Assembly: GCA_030562195.1 (NCBI GenBank)
Contig: CM060203.1
Span: 1,006,208 to 1,070,207, forward strand
DNA from: Nipponacmea schrenckii
Taxonomy: Eukaryota; Mollusca; Gastropoda; Lottiidae
Direction of reading: 5' to 3'
Length of the DNA stretch: 64,000 nt
The notes beneath the pieces are model-generated. The model worked only from the letters and a program-made list of their open reading frames with translations. It did no database searches and was not told the DNA's origin. Positions 48,301 to 64,000 of the stretch are shown here, one piece after another. Made by a program: the position numbers and the translations under genes. Positions within the stretch are counted from its first letter, which is position 1. Every line of letters begins with the position of its first letter.

Positions 48301-50295
48301 TATATTAAGGTTTTATCATACTCACATATCAATAGTTTTAATTCCTTAGCACCCCACCCACCCCCTCCACAAATATTCTAAAATAATTCCATTATGTTTC
48401 AGGTATAGAAGGGGGTAATATACTGAGTAACGCTGCCGATATCTGTGCCTCGTTTCAAGAGGGAATATTTAGCCAACTTTCTGTACGTATTCGCCGTGGT
48501 TTGTTATATACAGAGTTAAAGGAGCTATTGCCATCTACTAACAGAACTTTAGTAAGTTATTAAATACAAACAATGTTGGAATTATAGGGATGGAATTTAT
48601 ATGCAAGCAGCAAATATTTTGAGCAATTTTAAATTTCCCATGGGCTTTTAAGTGACAGCTAGTAATTTGTATATTATTATAGGTTTTATCTTGGAGTATG
48701 GCTAGTAATTTGCATACTTTTTACGTTTTATCAGGGGGGTGTGCTTAGTAATTTGTATTACAGGTTCTATCAGGGGTTGTGGCTAGTAATTTGTATATTA
48801 TTACAGGTTCTATCAGGGGGTGGGGGTGTGGTTAGTAATTTGTATATTATTACAGGTTCTATCAGTGGGTGGGGGTGTGGTTAGTAATTTGTATATTATA
48901 GGTTCTATCAGAGGGTGTGGTTAGTAATTTGTATATCACAGGTTCTATCAGGGGGTGTGGTTAGTAATTTGTATATTACAGGTTCTATCAGGGGGTGTGG
49001 CTTTGTAATTTGTATATTATTAAAGGGTTTTATCAATTTGGGTTTTTTTTGGCCCAAATAAATTTGGTTTTTACAAATTTTTATATTATTACAGGTTCTA
49101 TCATGGGGTTGTGGCAAGTAATTTTTGTTTTTTAATTTTTCCGGGGGGGATAAAACCTGGTTTATAAGGTTTTAGAAAGTTTTGACTGTCAGTTGATTTG
49201 TCCACCACCTAAATTATGTACAGACAATGGTATTATGATTGCATGGTAAGTTTATACGAAGTATCATTCTGTGGAATTCACCACTTTCTAGAGAGTTCTC
49301 ATAGCTGGTGATTCTATTGACTCACTAGGAATAGTTGACATGACCTCCTTACAAATCCCTTGGTCTGAATTCATCCTGCTTAGTCTAGTATATCTAATGG
49401 CATTTTGAAACAGCTTTGTATAATAGCTAATAATGTTCTTCTCTCAAGCTAACTTTTCATATTGGATTTTGAAAGCTCTGAATGATTTGATTTAAAAAGA
49501 AGTTGATCAGCTCAACAATATTTGCATAACAGGCAACAATATGAGCTTTGACAATCATACACATTCAGATTCATATTGATTCAAATTATGCAAGGGTAAA
49601 AGAGTTCAATAGCAATACAGGCTTAACCTTGTAATATATGATAATAATATTACTATTTGAATGTTCATTAACAGGAATGGTATGGAGAAATTGCTCAGAG
49701 GAATAGATCTGATTCATGGTGATGATATTGATAAAATAACTTTCAAACCAAAGTATGTATCTCTTTCACAAGTGGAGTGCATTGGCTCAATAAACTCAAA
49801 ATTATCACATCCTTTAACAAAGAAACAACTTCAATCTAGGGTCCTTGAGAAAGACCTTTTGCTTGTTTGCATCAACTTAGGTCACATTTCCAGTTTTTTA
49901 ATAATTTGGGAAGATTCATAGTAATATAATTTAGTACTGGTAGTCTGGGTCGGTCAAGTCAGTATTTGTTATATGGTTTGTTTTGATAATATTGAAGTTT
50001 TTTTAATAATTCCTCTTTGAAAAGTCAACCAGGTCGCACAATATCTTGGCATTTGAGTTTTAAGCTCTGTGTCCATTTCAGAGGTTCCACTTTACTGATA
50101 ATGGTAATTTGCTTTTTTCATCCACTATTATTTTGTGAAGAGTTAAATTATTTCCTCTTTTTTTATTGATTTTATTAGTATAATATGATTTACAGGTCAC
50201 CAATTGGAGAGGATGTTAGCCACAATGTTGTTGATGCTGAAATAAAAGTTCCCTATAATCACAAAAAACAGGCTGCAAAAACAAAAAAAAACTGA
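45372..50295 (+). CDS. OSGEPL1: tRNA N6-adenosine threonylcarbamoyltransferase, mitochondrial
   Basis: OSGEPL1 (Qri7/TsaD family) makes t6A37 in ANN-decoding mitochondrial tRNAs. Exons: 45372-45733, 46091-46190, 46410-46504, 46880-46942, 47209-47338, 47720-47924, 48403-48551, exon 8 ending at 49245 (start uncertain, about 49095), 49675-49752, 50196-50295. Phases agree outside exon 8. Motifs: GIETSCDDTGAAVVD (ASKHA phosphate-binding), TTEPGLAMCLDVG, PVHHMQAHALTVR (metal-binding HxxxH), LVLLASGGHCLL, LDDSPGDAFDK, CNFSFSGIKE and LICPPPKLCTDNGIMIAWNG. The N-terminus (about 80 residues before RYVLGIE) is basic, Ser-rich and consistent with a mitochondrial presequence. The expected SGGVASN motif of exon 8 lies in a tandem array and its last copy is corrupted (see findings). 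Confidence 0.93.
48650..49130. repeat. Tandem array of OSGEPL1 exon 8 start plus its splice acceptor
   Basis: About ten copies of a 37-50 bp unit of the form TATTACAG|GTTCTATCAGGGGGTGTGGC and on to TAGTAATTTGTA. Translated after the AG the unit reads VLSGGVASNLYI, the conserved TsaD-family motif expected at this exact place in OSGEPL1. Copies vary (GTGGTTAG, GGGGGTGGGGGTG), and the last two (49021-49130) are strongly degraded. Confidence 0.88.

Positions 50296-64000
<13,705 letters not shown>

Noticed and set aside
48650..49130. CRISPR-like array
   Set aside because: Units are directly repeated exon and splice-site sequence without unique spacers, in an animal intron.

Overview
This is a nuclear window from an animal. 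It is AT-rich, with short coding exons separated by long introns packed with minisatellites, tRNA-derived SINEs and small DNA transposons. Gene content, exon sizes and the repeat types fit a lophotrochozoan, most likely a mollusc. I cannot name the species from sequence alone. All genes were assembled by reading spliced frames across GT-AG junctions (one intron is AT-AC) and by recognising conserved family motifs.

Layout, left to right: DBR1 (lariat debranching enzyme), minus strand, start at 2805, with its 3' end unresolved near the left edge. POLG (mitochondrial DNA polymerase gamma), plus strand, 4884-19745, 22 exons. MMUT (methylmalonyl-CoA mutase), minus strand, 32382-21593, 19 exons. 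GARS1 (glycyl-tRNA synthetase), minus strand, 45124-34527, 17 exons. OSGEPL1 (mitochondrial tRNA t6A transferase), plus strand, 45372-50295, 10 exons. ULK4 (pseudokinase), plus strand, from 51387 off the right edge. DBR1/POLG and GARS1/OSGEPL1 are head-to-head pairs. POLG and MMUT converge tail to tail. Four neighbouring genes (POLG, MMUT, GARS1, OSGEPL1) encode proteins acting in mitochondria; GARS1 appears to encode mitochondrial and cytosolic forms from alternative start codons.

The most notable signals are: (1) an AT-AC, U12-type intron in GARS1 with textbook 5' splice site and branch site; (2) tandem arrays whose unit is itself a piece of a coding exon plus its splice site, at OSGEPL1 exon 8 and ULK4 exon 19, with related cases in DBR1 and POLG where array units repeat a splice-site-like sequence; (3) coding exons damaged by apparent small indels next to or inside such arrays (GARS1 exon 16, OSGEPL1 exon 8) and a one-base frame break in ULK4 exon 11, which may be assembly errors or real lesions; (4) a deletion derivative of a PIF/Harbinger transposon; (5) ULK4 keeping a DFG motif that the human protein has lost.
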